Assembly (NCBI GenBank): GCA_900708905.1
Contig: CAADRB010000015.1
Location: 2,189,820 to 2,253,819 of the forward strand
Source: Hymenolepis diminuta
Taxonomy: Eukaryota > Platyhelminthes > Cestoda > Cyclophyllidea > Hymenolepididae
Length of the DNA: 64,000 nucleotides
Direction of reading: 5' to 3'
Below are positions 12,761 to 26,832 of this stretch, piece by piece. Position 1 is the stretch's first letter, and every line of letters begins with the position of its first letter. The notes beneath the pieces were generated by a model, which saw only the letters and a program-made list of their open reading frames with translations, ran no database searches and was not told the DNA's origin. Both the position numbers and the translations under genes were made by a program.

Positions 12761-15700
12761 GTTTCATTTAGCGCACAATGTTAAAATTTTACTCAGAATC
12801 CTAAATTCCCCCAGTTGGTCGTATAAATAGTTTTGGTTCACGAGATCTTTGCGAGAAAAATGGAGGTAGGTGGTACATATACTTAGAGACCGATTAAATT
12901 TGTGGTAAAAATTATGCCGCATCCACTTTTTCAGCTTCTAATCAACGAGTAATTTGATCCCAATTTTCTATATTCTCATCCCACCGAAAAAATACTCTTC
13001 CTTTGTCCAAATCTAATATGGGGAGCTCGTAACGTTATTCAACTTCATTTAAATGCGTCTAGCCAATTATTATCGTGCAATCTTAGGTTTCCTATCGCAT
13101 ATATAACAAATAAATTTATATTGTTGATATTATGATGTAGGAGAATATCAAATTGGCTTAACCAAAGGAGACAGATATCAATAATAATCGAATTAAAATT
13201 AATCGATTGGAGGCTTTGATGTGGATTTATTACTTTGACTGTACTTGACAGCATTTTTATGAAACCGCTTGTGAAAGGTGGGAATTCCTAAACAAATGAA
13301 TATATTCTCTTCTGAGTTTAAAGAGCCCCATATCATTCAGACATGGAATTAAATCAAGATATTCAAATTAGATATTTGAATTAGACCTTTGAGCATTTGA
13401 TAATCTTGTTAACTCGCCAGGCATGTTAATAATCAGAAATCAAATTATTCAGGAAGGTTACTGGCTAATAAGCTCTGGATACCACGGGCCCTAACTTACA
13501 TAGGAAGTATGAGGAAAAATTATGAAATTAAAACTTGGAAGGATTGGAAATTGAACCACTGAATTGTACCCATTAAATAATAAGTTTGCAAATTGGATGT
13601 GAAAGCTAAATGACAATAACTTCCTTTCTGAATTCTACTCAACCGAAATTTCTTCGTTAGTTACAAGATCACTTTGCAGTTCCGCTTTCCAGATGCTTTT
13701 CCATGTTTAAATGGCAAATTTGCCGGAGTAATAAAATTAACCCAAATTAAACTCAGAGTATCCATTAGCCTTCCAGCTTCATTTACAATGGAGCTTCCAC
13801 CGCAATGGTAGATATCATGATCTTATTTCCAAAGCAGACGCAAATTTAAACTTTATCTTAATAATTTCCTAAAAAAATAACCTTTGCATCAGAAATCAGA
13901 CGTTCAAATTTTGAAAGACAAAGAAAAGAATTGATTTCTACTTTTCGGGACAATTTTGTTAACTTTGGAACGTTTTCAATTTTCATTTATTCCCCTTATT
14001 TCTCATTTTCCCACTCCTTACTTTTTTGATGAATGATACCAAATTAAGCCACTCTAAATCACCCCAAGGTTGTCTAAAGACCACTTTATTCTCAAAAGAA
14101 GATTGCAATGAATAACGGAGCGAAAATTAAGATTTGTAATAAACCGGCGTCTATGAGTGGAATTCTGTCGGCATAAATTAGTGGAATCACAATGTCACTT
14201 GTGAACTTGTTATTTGAGACACTTGACAGATGGTGTTGTTTTCGTTTAATTTTAGTGAAAATTAAATATTATTGTTAATCGAAAATAGTTCTACCATTAA
14301 ATAGGTTTTGATTTAATTAACCTTTACGCCTAGGTTAACAACAAAGGAAATCAAGGAAACACTTAATAACTCCAAGACATTTTTTATAAATGTCTTAAAT
14401 GATTGGTGATGTCATAATATTTGGATGATTTCTATTATTTTAAGTAATTACTTTTAAATTTAGAACATATTTAATGTTATATTCACTTATTTTATAATTA
14501 ATAAGATTTGTATATATTTACCTTTTTACTAAATCAATCTATAGATAACTGTTTTTAATTAAATTCACTTTAAATTTACAATGGGCAGTCAATTTAAACA
14601 AGAATTAGGGTCTGAACAGGGTCAACCTTGTTAATTACGTGGGTGGTCATCACACACACATGAAATGAAATCTCAAACCGTCCGGCACAAGGCTGATTTT
14701 GGAAGTGTTTGAATTTAAATGGATCCGCACCTGTGTGGTCCACCACACCTATTTCTCTCTTGATCTCGTTTGCGCGTTCTCATTTGATGATGCGCTAAGA
14801 AACCGTCTTTATGTTTGACCCCTTTGAAGATCTTGGTACCGTTAAATGTTCATCATACCATGTGCCAGCAAATCACTCTATAAATACATTTATATAAATG
14901 GATGTACTGTCGATTATCTGTTCTCAAGTAATCTAGAAAACACGCCTTCGAATAGTGATATTGATTATGTCTTTAGAAAATTTTAAAAACAAGAAACTCC
15001 CAAGAAAGATCTCAAGAAGTTTAGATATTAAGTAACGAGCTACGTCATCGGCAAGGATAATAATGAATCATCCATGCTCAAGTTGATTCAAAACCCTCAA
15101 GAACTATCATTCGAAACTCACAGCCACACCTTCCATTTCGGTGCCCCGAGTGGTTTAGGGAACGGCAGACGAAAAATTTAATTTTTTCATGTACCTTCTA
15201 AATGAAAGAACTGATTAGAATTTACGTTATTAATTTTTAATATATCTTACCAAGTGTTCTGTGCTAAATTGAGATACTTCTAATAATCGTAGAATCAGAA
15301 GAGCAATAATTTCCCTATCAGATTAGTATCCCCGGCACTTTATATGTCGGCTTTGTGTACCAAGAAAAGCATAGTAAACCAAGTATGTATTATCATTGTT
15401 GAATGAAGCATGGTTAGCGGTAATCACATCAAGAACTTTGCCAAAGATTTGAGTAATGACGCAATTTAATTTTAACAAAATTTGATTATTATGAGTGTGA
15501 TAAATTAAAGCTAGAAGAATTTGCTCCGTCACGAATTAATATGTCACTATTCTATAAAAATATCTGAGTTTTCTGCAAAGCAGGCAGGGAGTAGCTTTAA
15601 AATATAATATACTCAGATCTTTTACCATGTTTTGTGATTGTCTGCTTCCTCTACTCCATTCCTCAGTGTTATCAAAATGAATTTTGAAATAACAATATCT

Positions 15701-15984
15701 ACGGACTTGAAAATATTCTGATTCTCTAGCTGACAGAATGCTAAAAAGAATTATTTATTTACATATTAAATTAATAAATTAATTTTCTCTGGCATTCTCC
15801 GATAAATTTATCATATTTCGGAGATCTTCTGGAAATTTCTAGTGTAACTAAGATTCTGTTCTAACTCTCTTGACTACGGAGCATTGAAATATGTTTACGA
15901 TTTGAATAAAAACAGATATTTTAGTGAAATATTATGCCACTTTAATAGTCATATTCAATGTAAAATATCAGTAACAATCAGAAC

Positions 15985-17300
15985 AGAAGCTGCAGTTTTG
16001 TTATACTGATAGTGTCAGATGTTAAGCAACATTCAAGCCTCCAACAAAATTTGACAAACGAGACATATCTTGTTTAAAAAATAGTCTGACAACTCCACAG
16101 TATCCTCCCTTCTGGTATTAACATAATTATGTGTGTGACATCTCAAAATATTGCATTGCAGACCGTTAAGGGAGTCAGTAGTAAATGTTTTTAAGAAGAA
16201 AGTCTTTCAATCAAGCTTCATAACAGAGCTTATTTAAATGAAAATATATTCCTTTCGATCTTCAAAACTTGAGAAATTAATACGGATTTGCTGAAATAAA
16301 ATGAAACCGACTATAATCCAAAATGTTGTCAATAAGCAAATTAAGAAACATCTTGAAATAGGAACTGTAAAGCGTCAGAACTTTGAAATAATGATATTTG
16401 TTGAAAAATACCATTTGTATTTATACCAGAGGGAGTAATTTTGACAGACTGAAGAAAAGTCCAGTTGTTTGGCTAAAGTGGCACTTGAGACAATCAGCTG
16501 TTAAATGATGTTCAAGACGCCCACATTTGACGGACAAGATGTTTCTAATGCATGGTATTACCATCTGGCATTAAGGTAATTATGTGTGATTTCATCAAAT
16601 CATGGCTGATTAAAGCGATCATCGACGAATGGATAGTTCAATGTCTGGAAAATTACATCTGGAACTTATTTAATGGAAAGCTTCATGCTCCTCGTATCTC
16701 AAAAATGAATATTTGATTTCGATTTTGTACACCGAAGTACTGACTTTGAAATCTTGGGATTCAATCAACAGGCGTTAAATTAATTGAAGGATTTTAGCCT
16801 CAGCAACTGTGCAGTTTTGAGTACAACTCAATTCAAATAACAAATCTAAATGCAGATATAATGCCTGGGTACGAATGCAGTCATTTGATCAACCGAAATA
16901 ATTCGAAATATTAGGCTCAAAAGTTCTATAGAATTCAAAGAGGTCTTACACATTCAATTGTTTATTTATCGTTTTATCCTGAATATTAATATTAATTACA
17001 ATCTTAACGTGATGCTATGGCTTGTACTAGCGTCATCACACAGAGTCATTCAAAGCAGCGTGATTCTGTTATAACCTTGCATTTTATTTATCGATGAAAG
17101 ACGTCTCAAAAAGGAGTGATCAAAGTCAATCACATGATGAATTTTCAATAGAGGAAAACCCTTTGTCTGGCTCAGTTTGAAATCCAGACGATCAGCTGCT
17201 TGGTGGAGTTAATGCCATCCAAAACAAAGACAAGTCAGACAAGACATTACCTAGGGTGACAAGATATTTGACAGTCTAACAGTTTAGTTCCCCCGTTTGA
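15985..17300. repeat. Degenerate tandem repeat, about four units of 350-460 bases
   Basis: Successive segments start near 15985, 16450, 16807 and 17152 and share ordered landmarks. Examples are TGTTAA..TTCAAG..C(A)TTTGAC..AGA and CTGG(T/C)ATTAA..TAATTATGTGTG (16113-16135 and 16565-16587), then (G/A)(A/C)TTATTTAA, then ACTTTGAAAT. The 16450 and 17152 units also share a GAAAA..GTTTGGCT..AGAC(A/G)ATCAGCTG start. Identity is low, so the array is old. The segments show no coding frame. Confidence 0.45.
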
Positions 17301-17352
17301 CACTGGTTTAAATCAACTTAATTGGGTATATTGTTTCATCTCACCCTGAATT

Positions 17353-17378
17353 AGATCAGATCGCCTTTGATCTGATCT
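17353..17378. repeat. Perfect 10-base inverted repeat (hairpin)
   Basis: AGATCAGATC, a 6-base loop GCCTTT, then GATCTGATCT. The arms pair without mismatch. No T-tract follows and no RNA gene is evident. Confidence 0.5.
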
Positions 17379-17587
17379 ACTCAATTCAATAAAATGGACA
17401 ATTTCACGAAATTGGAAATTTTATTTAGCATGCTTAGTAAAATACGGATGCAGATGTGGACACTACATTTGTTGATTAAAAGTTTGGAGGTCCCCCTAGT
17501 TGAGCTAATTGGACTGATTTCCGTAAAAAGAGACGCAGCCTGTCCACAAGCTCATGTCTATGGATGGATCTAAAGTTACTCTCTGGG

Positions 17588-17655
17588 GATCAATATACAT
17601 TTGGGAATATTGGAGACCATATTACTCTTTTAATATATTATTAAGTAACTTTGGG
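17588..17655 (+). repeat. Dispersed repeat, copy 2
   Basis: Contains ATACATTTGGGAATATTG then GAGACCATATTACT then TATTAAGTAACTTTGG. It is similar to 12684-12760 and lies just after the degenerate tandem array. No coding frame is seen. Confidence 0.35.
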
Positions 17656-17659
17656 TCCA

Positions 17660-20600
17660 GACTAATTTGGCCGCCTGGATCGCACACATTGACATTGGCT
17701 ATTGAATGTAGGGTGGTCTAGGAAAAGTATTTTTGATATTAGAGAGATATTATTAGAGATAATTAGTATAAGGGACAAAGTATATCCTATCAGTTGCATA
17801 TCCAAAGACCTATACTCGAAGATCGAAGTAGCTAATTTTGGTGGTTATTTAATACAATTTTTAAATTTTCTGAGTCTTTTGGTGACAAAGTCAGACTATG
17901 GTATAAATCATAACGGATGGCTATCGCTGAATCAAGGGAAGATCAGGTAAGACAGCTCAGAAAGTTTGATCAATAATTGCAACTTCAAACCGGAATTCTC
18001 CACTTGCCCGTGAAGAAAGTAATTTATCAAAAGAGTGTGGATACATGCAATGCACTACTTGACCAAGGATTTTCCTCTAAAAAGTAATCATTAAATAGAC
18101 TAGAAAAATGCAAATAAGAAGGATTTGAAACCAAAGACTATTGTCCACGTACTCCGCCTCACATTTAATCTATCCCAAAATCTCAATTTCTGTATTTACT
18201 AATTTATCAGTAGAAGACAGCAACTCCCATTGTGTGTTTATAGCATGACCACCTACTCAGTAATGACATGCATTTTTATTATTTCCCGCTGCAGATGTCG
18301 CAATAAACCATTTTAAACAAATGTCCACGTAAATAACAACCGCCCTTCCTCTCATCTCCTCATCCTGTTTGTCATAAACAGAAGTTCCGTTTTAGAAATT
18401 CAATTTTAGTTGTCAATAAACCTACGAGATGAATATGGCTTTGTTATGATTATGACATACTATGGACGTGTACTTACGAACGCTGTGAGTAGTATATATC
18501 CGCCCCACCCCAACTTCGTTTTATTTCACCAATTAAAAATGCTGATACTTAGGATGATAATTAAAAAAGAAAAGGTTGGTATTACTAGGGATTTGATAGA
18601 AAACAAAACTGTGATTAATTACCAACCATTCTCGTCTAATAATTTCACTTCATTTCCATAATTTGACTGAATATTTGATCTGTTAGAGGTTCTAATATAT
18701 CAACCTTCTATTTATTAATCATTAATCAGGATTAATTCAAATATTACTATTAACATTTTTTGTGTGTGGAGAGACAAAAACAGAATTTAATTTAATGACA
18801 AGGTTATGCGATGGCCTATAATACATACTCAATTTGCCCATACCATTTGTCCACCTATTAATATAACACAAATAATTCGGCGATTTTCTTTGAATTTAAG
18901 CTCATGCCCGCTATTCATCTTTTATTCATTATTCTACCTTTTTAATAAATATTTCCAAAGACTTTCAAAGTGGAACTATGATTTGATTAGATAAACTACT
19001 TTTCAGTATTAGATGAAGAGAGGAAAGAGTTTAACAAAGGAAAATTGAGGTTATTATTAGTTCCAAACAAAAGATAAATCCCAAAATATGAATTTTTCGA
19101 AGATTTTTCACTCCATGGAAATCCGAATTTAAATTGATACATCTAATGCATAGGAAGTAAAAACTATGACAAATTTCCATAAGAAATATTGCAAACACGA
19201 ATATATAATTATTTAAAATAAATCACAAAAATTGTTTATCTAATATTTTCTAGGTTTTAAATTCATTTTTAAAATTTGTTTAGGAAAGAAAATTAGCTTT
19301 TGAATACAGGCTCACAAAATAAATATATAAAATATTATAAAATCATAATATTTCATTTGTATTAAGATTTGGAAAAAATTTCATTCATAGGGTTAATTGG
19401 TTTAAGTGGCGGTATTTAAATATTTACTTTTTAATTTGTTCGTTTGTATATAATTCCACGTTATCAAATATCCAGTCGGTGTATTTAATTTATATTACTC
19501 AAATCTACACAGTTGTGGTACAACTAAATGAAATCAGAAATATATTTAGAATTGGCAGTACAATGAGAAAACATCTAAAAATCACCCATTGAACGTCAGT
19601 TTTAGCTGTTCAACAATCGACGTGGGAGTGGTGTCACTTTAGAATTTATGCAGTTCTAAAAATTGAGTTTTTTATTATGTAAAATGAATGTGAGCCCGAA
19701 CGTGGAATATTTAATAGGGAATACAAGTGAATGTAAATACTCATTCGCGGGAACAGATATTTATCAAAAAGTAGATCTACAGTCGAAATCAACTTTCAGG
19801 TATTCTGATAGCCTAAGGGATAAAGGGACACCAATCATAACATGAGCTACAAAGAGGTCTTCACACTCATTAAAAGAATATTTAAATAATACTTTACATT
19901 CTGCTCGAAAGATTCGATGTTTTAATCAAAATCTTAACTTTAGTTAAGAATTTTCCATCTAATGAGCTGAATAAATTAGGATAATTGTACCACTGAAAAG
20001 TTTTAAAAATACATTATCAACCATTTTTAGTCAATTAAGCATAAGTTCATTTAACCTCCTGTTCCGATTTGAAATTTTAATTTACTTCACTAAGTTAAAT
20101 ATAAAAAATGTGTTGGCGCTCATGCTTCCCAATGTGCATTATTTGGGTACTTAAACAATTTAAAGTGACATTATCTTATGAATGGCAAGTACATAATTCG
20201 TTTTCGACTTAAGTAACACTGATACAAGACCAAAAAATGATGGCTCCCAAAGAATTTGATTTATTTTCTATAAAATACGAATAAAAAAAATGATTCTTAT
20301 CCACAAAGCACTCGCACCAATTGTCGATTGCATAGGCTCGGAGGGGAGGGGGGTTTTCTGAGCACACATCTGGAGGCTAGCAGAAGATCAATGAGAGGAG
20401 ATTTGATAAAAGCATGGATGCTCCAAATTGCGTGAATGTCACTTCAAAAACGATGTGTTACATCAAAGAAAAAATATCTTTCAATCCGTCAAATGAAGAT
20501 TATCAAGTTTATTCAAGCAACAATTTGCCCCAAAAACATCATTTGAACAGTGGAAGTATAGCATACAATATAATATTTATTGAGGAAATGACAGCAGATT

Positions 20601-23040
20601 GCGAAATTTAGCAACCTTGGTTGTGAAATCACTGAGTTCACACGCTGTCCGTAAGGCCTTCATAGCTTGAGCATTTGAAAGCGCTCCATTTAGTTAAAGT
20701 TCAGCCATAATGGTGCCTGGCTGACAGTTACAGGTATTGATTCTTGGAAGCAAAGATCTGTATTTGCCTGCATTCTCATAATCCCAGTTTTCTCAAACTG
20801 GTTCATATTAGTCTGGTACTAGAAAAATGGTATACACCCGAATTTGATGAATTTCAAAAGATTGGGTGGTGGCACCACTCCCATCATTGGAATTAGAGAG
20901 GTGTTAGTTAGCATAAGCCAGTAAATTTTGCCTTTTAGTAGTAAAGATTCTAGCAATACGATGCAAAATTTTACGATTTTCCACCAAAGAAAGATGTTTT
21001 TTAACGTTCATCCTTACATCTATCGGAGTCTCTTGTTGATAAATCCGCGTTAGATCATCTTTACCTTAATAAGAATACCAATCGATTTTCATTAAGTAAC
21101 CGTTACTGTAGCCTAAAAATTTAGCGATCCTGACGAGGTGGTTGAATAGTTAGCCAGTAGTGCCACCTTTTGTTTGGTAAGAGAATATTACCCTAGACAA
21201 ACGGAATAGAGCTCTTACAATCTGATGACTCTGTTAAATCAAACTCCAGCATGATTTTTATTTTCGTGTGCTAGTAGCCGGACCACCTAAATCAGAGAGA
21301 GTCGCTGGAGCCCTGAAGCCTAGTTTTAACCTAAATTTATGGTCACACACCCGCTGAGAAGAACTCACACTGGACTCTCGCATGAGAGTGCGTTTCTTTA
21401 AACGAACGCTTAAAAAGTCATAAATTTTCCCAGCTCTGTCGATTTATGATGCCAAGTGTGATGTAAGTGACATCTGTGAGTGTGTGACACAAATTGACGC
21501 AGGTGTACTTTTGTGCCTTTGAAGTTGATTGCGAGAAGAGTATATCATATTGGAATGATTCACTCTCAAATTTATTACCGGCTTCGTTAGATTATATGTG
21601 GGCATGAAATCTAGCTCCTTTGTAGAAAAGTACTAATGCAATTCCACCTAACAATCCTAAAATATCTACAAAAATAGCAGTGGAGAGTAGAAGAGAAGAA
21701 AAATTTTTAAATGTCGGAACTTTATATAATGATATCCAGTTGTCTCAGAAAAACTGCTCAAGGTACAAGGTAACTCATTAGTTCGAGAAGAAATTTTCAT
21801 TATTAAACGTTATCTTCAATATAAAAGTGAAAAAAAAACATTAAATAAATGGTAATATAGTCAAGGAAAAAATATTCAATATTTTGCATACTTTCATTTT
21901 TTCCTTGATAAATACACAACACTTTCGGAATGTGAAGGTTATATGATTAGCATCCCTTCCTCAGGGATTGGTCTTTATCTCAACTTGAGGAAAGAGAGGA
22001 AGATTCTGGGATGCACTTCTAAAAAAATGAAAACCTGGTCATTTCGGTTAATACCAGTTGCAACTGGTGTAGGTAGCTTCCTCAATCTCTAAATGAACGA
22101 CGACGTAGTGGACACAGGATGATCAAGCTGAGTCGCCTTTGAAGTTATTTATAGGCTATTCTAGGTATAACAAGTGGATAAAACACAGAATAAGGGCACA
22201 TCAAAGATCAGGTTTATCAACTTAACAATGGCTACAAATAGCAGTAAATGTGGAAGGTCTAGCTACCGGGGGATAAATGATAGTTTCCATCATTTGTACT
22301 CTTATCAATGCAAAACTGATTAAAGATATAGAAACCGCCTTTGAGATGTGTGCTGTCAATTTAATTTACTCAGCAGTTTTGATTCATGTCATTACATACA
22401 TATCCAATTTGCAGCTTTTATTATTAAAATCATTTGTACCCATTAGTTCGGTCGAGATATTTGATCAAAATATATACGATCATTTGATAGTGAGGAAAGG
22501 ACAATCGTAAGAACATGGGTATGCATCTATAGATAACCTGTATGTTGGCAAAATCAGATATCATGGATACTGGAAGTATCGGTGAATATTCAATGACCTT
22601 AGCTTGCATTATTTAACGGACAGATTGCTGAGTTTCCCAATCAATGCAATTCCAGGATCACATCTCTCTTTAGACCTTTCCTTAATGAATTTTGGACCAT
22701 TGTCATCGTCATGACGTGTATTGGCCGCTATTGCTTATGACCGCCAGCCCAATTGACAACCAGTTCCGGTAACGTGAGGAGGTAAACGCGACTGAATGAT
22801 TATGACTCGAGAATGGGAATGAATTACTGGTAACCGTTGGGAACAAATGTTTAACTATCTAATACCTACAGATTCGTCAATCCAATCACTATATATGTTG
22901 ATTTACACTCGTTATTATCGAAACGTCGGGCCCGAAGTTGCGAGATTCGTACCCGTAGATTATCCTTTGTAGCGTCCGTTTAGATTTAGACTAAATATAG
23001 ACAAACATCAGGAAAGACAGTATTAGAAAAAGCAATGAAA
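17660..23040. other. Non-coding AT-rich stretch
   Basis: 18660-20300 is especially AT-rich. Short frames (60-83 codons) have no motifs. A faint tRNA-like segment near 21133-21160 is too weak to call. Confidence 0.5.
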
Positions 23041-23145
23041 TCCGATCGCTCAGTGGTCAAAGTGCGCTTCTGACATGTCAGAGGTTACTAGATAAATGCC
23101 CATCGGTGCACACCCAATGATGGAGATGGCCAACGGTACAGGTTA
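23041..23145 (+). repeat. tRNA-derived SINE-like copy with the best A box
   Basis: GCTCAGTGGTCAAAGTGC (23048-23065) is an almost canonical tRNA D-arm / A box. It is followed by a CTTCT...AGAGG anticodon-like stem, a decayed T-arm, then CCCATCGGTGCACACCC and a GATGGCCAACGGTACAGG tail. The tail and order match the copies at 10241-10341 and 60791-60882. The T-arm is too eroded for a functional tRNA gene, so a SINE remnant is the better reading. Confidence 0.6.
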
Positions 23146-23226
23146 ATTTTGGTAAAAAGAGGCGTGGAATAATGGAAGTTTCTTTTACCATATCTAACTT
23201 TTGTGAACGCTTCCTGCCGCTGATTT

Positions 23227-23670
23227 TTGAAGTTAGATAAATTAATACGACAAGCTGAATTTCAACTGCCGTTTTGTTATTTTCCCTCTCTAGCTCATTT
23301 TGTTACTCGATTTTTACAGCCGCTCCATGCCACGATGAAGAAAGGAGGCATTTTGGCATGGCATCTTACATACGTGTGTCATTTGTGTCAGTACAAGCGC
23401 TATCCATCCTTCATGCAGTTGGCAGATGTCATCAAAGAGTACACGTGTATTTATAACCACGGCGCTCTCTCTTTCTCCTTTGAAGAATATCAAACAACCT
23501 GCGACATGCGCGATGTGATAGCAAACTGTGTGGGTCACCGTTCTTTTTGTGATACGATTAAAATACGAAGAAGACGACGCATATATCTTCGGATCACCTT
23601 CTCTCGATACCGAAGCAGTGTCGCAGCAAATGGGTGGAATATATGCTATCTATTGCGGCTTTCAAGCTAA
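23227..23670 (+). other. GC-richer block with a 147-codon open frame; coding status doubtful
   Basis: This is the longest open frame outside the zinc-finger gene, but it starts at TTG and matches no domain I recognise. Two other plus-strand frames and one minus-strand frame are also open over parts of the block, as expected for locally GC-richer DNA. A run of Arg codons comes from an AGAAGACGACGC-like repeat. The overlapping frame from 23528 reads YEEDDAYIFGSPSLD, which looks protein-like but has no supporting splice sites. A conserved enhancer, a leader exon or a decayed gene are all possible. Confidence 0.2.
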
Positions 23671-25984
23671 TCAATGGAGCAGTCTAACACTAGTTGATGG
23701 TGACTTTTTGTGCACATAATTGAACCAAAATGTGCATGTCTATCGTAACAAGTATTTTGGAGATAAGATACATCGGTAAGTACCTGTTGATCGAAATGAT
23801 CAGAGCACTGGTTGACACAGATTTCATATATTTCATATAAATTAGTTTAAACCGAAGGGGAACCATCTTCAATGGTATGGAAAGAGAGTTAATTTATTTA
23901 TTCAAAATGGTATTTAATAAATTGATTGAATAAAATGGCCTCGGATGAGTTTTTTAATCTACATTCCAAAAGTGGAATTCGGACATTCTTTCTGTTTTAC
24001 TCTTTCAATAGGCGCTACTGTAATTGTTTGTGTGACCTGAAATGACCTTTGTATAATGTGTGACCCCTATGATTGTACCGACCCGTCAGGACTTAGAATA
24101 TTAAAAGAAAGACGAGATTGGGCAATGAAAGAAAGTGATCGGAATTGAGGGATCCGACCAATTCACTCTTTATTTACTAAGAACGAGATTATATAGATTC
24201 ACAAGAACAGGATAAGTTTGTCAGTGAACTGTGGGAAATCTCTTCAGTCCAATTGGTGATAATGGTCAGTTTCTTGAATACTACCTGCACTTGTCTTGGC
24301 CTTATCATCTTCGATGAGTCAGCCAAATATCAGGAGAATTGAATGCCTGCAGATTAACTGAATGATTCTTTGTTTCATTACTTTCCTTCTGCTATATTAT
24401 CAAGGCGATAATTCAAAATCGATATGTCCAATTAGTTATAAACGACATTATTAGTAAATTTAATCTCAAAAGTAGCGTAGGGAGTAATTAATTATTATTA
24501 AGGATCATATGTTATATTAGCGTCAACCTATCAATCTCACATGTTGGATGACAACGCTAATTAAAAACTTATTCTGCTTTTTCTTGCTGATGTATACATT
24601 ATTAATATCATTGTGACAGCAGAAAACAGACAAAGCATTTATGATGTGAAATCACTTCTTTTTATTTGACTTCAATCATATTATAATTAATTGCAATTAA
24701 TATTTCGAATGTATTAATTTGTTTTCCAATTAGGTAATGGAAAATTAATAAGAAATTGCATTGAATAAAACGAACTTCTATTGGCTGATTACGAGCCATT
24801 TCTGAAAACATGAAACCCGCCTAAACGAATTTTCCGAAAAAATATATAAATCTCTAAATTTTAAATTATACGTATTGATTAACTACAAATTTGCACGAAA
24901 TGGTTAAAATGAATCTTTAAATATAATCATTCTTCGTGATAATTTGGCATGCACATTTAGGATATCATATGGAAACGAATAATGAATAGAAATTTATTCA
25001 AACCATGACCTATTGAGTAAAGAAGTAGTTATTTCAAAAAATTTTTAATACATCTCTATCAGTCCATTTCAATTTGATCATTTTTCGAGATGATTTAGCA
25101 TGAACTTTTTAGGCGGCTAATGTAAACTATTAAAGAATAGAAGTCCAAAGTCAAAGTAAGAAGTTATGAAGTGCAAAAAATGGGACCTCTTCATGGATCA
25201 AGGGTTCATGAGAAGTGAAAGCGATATGTACTTTTATTCAGTAGAAATGAATAGAAATGTATTTTGCAGTCTGAATTGCACAGGTACGGTTTTTGGCAGT
25301 CAAAGATATGGTCAAATTCGTTGCCGATTTCGGCCAAAATAAAAGTACTTAAAACTATTTTTGGTAAATTAAGAGAAACGGAACGACTTAATTCAAACAC
25401 TGAGCATTAAACTTTTAATAATTGCGGACGAGACAGCTTCTTTATATATTAGCTAGTAATAACTTATCAGAATGATAATCGAAGCATTGTCCAAGTAATT
25501 GCTAAATAATAAAAATTCCCCCCATTAGGTTGTTTTTCTCCATTACATACTTTAAAAGATGCTTGCACATTATTAGTCACTCGAATGTTTTTTAAATTTG
25601 TTCTACTGTTTTTTTCAGCTAGGGGTTAAATTAAGCTTTGTTTAAATTACAATTATCGTGATAATTTAAAAAGTTATTCAATTGTTTAAAAGTGCATTTT
25701 TTTTCTTTAGAAGTGTGGTGAATTCCACGTTGAGACCGATACTCCTGATCATGCGCTAGTTCATCTTCGAATATTTAAGCATTTTTAAAATAACTTATCG
25801 TTGAGAAGATTACATTTTCAGAGATCAAGAATTTCATATTTTTCTAATTATAGAATAGATCAAAAAGTAAGGCAAAATGTTTAGACTGATAAAATTTTCT
25901 AAGTCAGCATTCGTTATAGAGTAGAATATTCTTGTTAATGTAAAGAATAATCAAGTCTGCACAGATCCATTTATAACAATACAA

Positions 25985-26095
25985 AATTTATCTAAAGATC
26001 GTATCGACGATACGGAGTGGACAATAGGACACACTGATTTCCCATTCCATTGCATTCTAAATATCATAGTTATGAAAAATTTTCTTTTCGTTGAG
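25985..26095 (+). repeat. Decayed transposon-like fragment, copy A
   Basis: The plus-strand frame reads LSKDRIDDTEWTIG. It is about 75% identical in DNA over some 47 bases to 53703-53752, and the peptide also resembles the minus-strand reading at 57421-57460. A conserved peptide in three non-adjacent decayed places suggests remnants of a mobile element's coding region. Which element is not recognised. Confidence 0.4.
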
Positions 26096-26805
26096 CACCT
26101 TTGAACTTTGAATAGTCGTATGAAAGTACGCATCTTGTAGCGCAAAATATAGGAAGAATTCTTTCCTGGCCAACCTCTTCTTTTCCCGGGTGAAATTTTA
26201 GTCACCCTTACATTAGGATGGTCCAAATGCTTTCTTCTAAATTATCCCAAACGTTTAATGAATCAAAATGCTATTGCATAGAGTAAATCATGAATAAATA
26301 TACGTCAACTAGTGTCTTTACTTCTGTGAATTAGGACTCGTCTGGTTATTATCCCTGACGAATAGTGCTGGAGAATGAGGAAGAAGACTGAAAGTTGTGT
26401 CTCTGATTTAATACTCCCTTAATTATGCCTACGCTGTCATTATTAAAATTGGATCATCTATTGATTTTATTATCTGTCTATATCAATTTAATTAAAAAGG
26501 TTCAAAATTGACTAATTTGCGACTATGGTCATGTAGTGCCATTTAAGTCCCATTTAAATAACTTTTAATATGACACTTCTTTAAATGAAATTTTCTCCTA
26601 GTGCTCTTCTAATTCCGGTTACACTCTCTCTTGTTAGTACTCCCATTTGTCATCCCTTCTTTTACATTCCAACTATCAGTGATGTGGTCATTCCAAAAAC
26701 AGGTAGGAAAAATATTGCCACTCCTACGACATGTATTAGCCAATTTAATGATACTTTAAGGCTCGCATATTAGTTGAAATTCCTTCCAGCATTTAATATA
26801 TGAAA

Positions 26806-26832
26806 AAGGACGATCCATATCGGATCATCCTT
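26806..26832. repeat. 11-base inverted repeat with one mismatch
   Basis: AAGGACGATCC, a 5-base loop, then GGATCATCCTT. The single mismatch would be tolerated as a wobble in one RNA strand. No coding frame or known RNA is nearby. Confidence 0.45.

Larger units (their letters stand above)
9421..15984. other. Non-coding stretch with one SINE-like copy and one dispersed repeat
   Basis: Apart from the copies at 10241-10341 and 12684-12760, I see only AT-rich sequence. No open frame here exceeds what chance would give. Confidence 0.5.

Noticed and set aside
21126..21165. tRNA-like GACGAGGTGGTTGAATAGTT
   Set aside because: No B box at the proper spacing and no shared tail.
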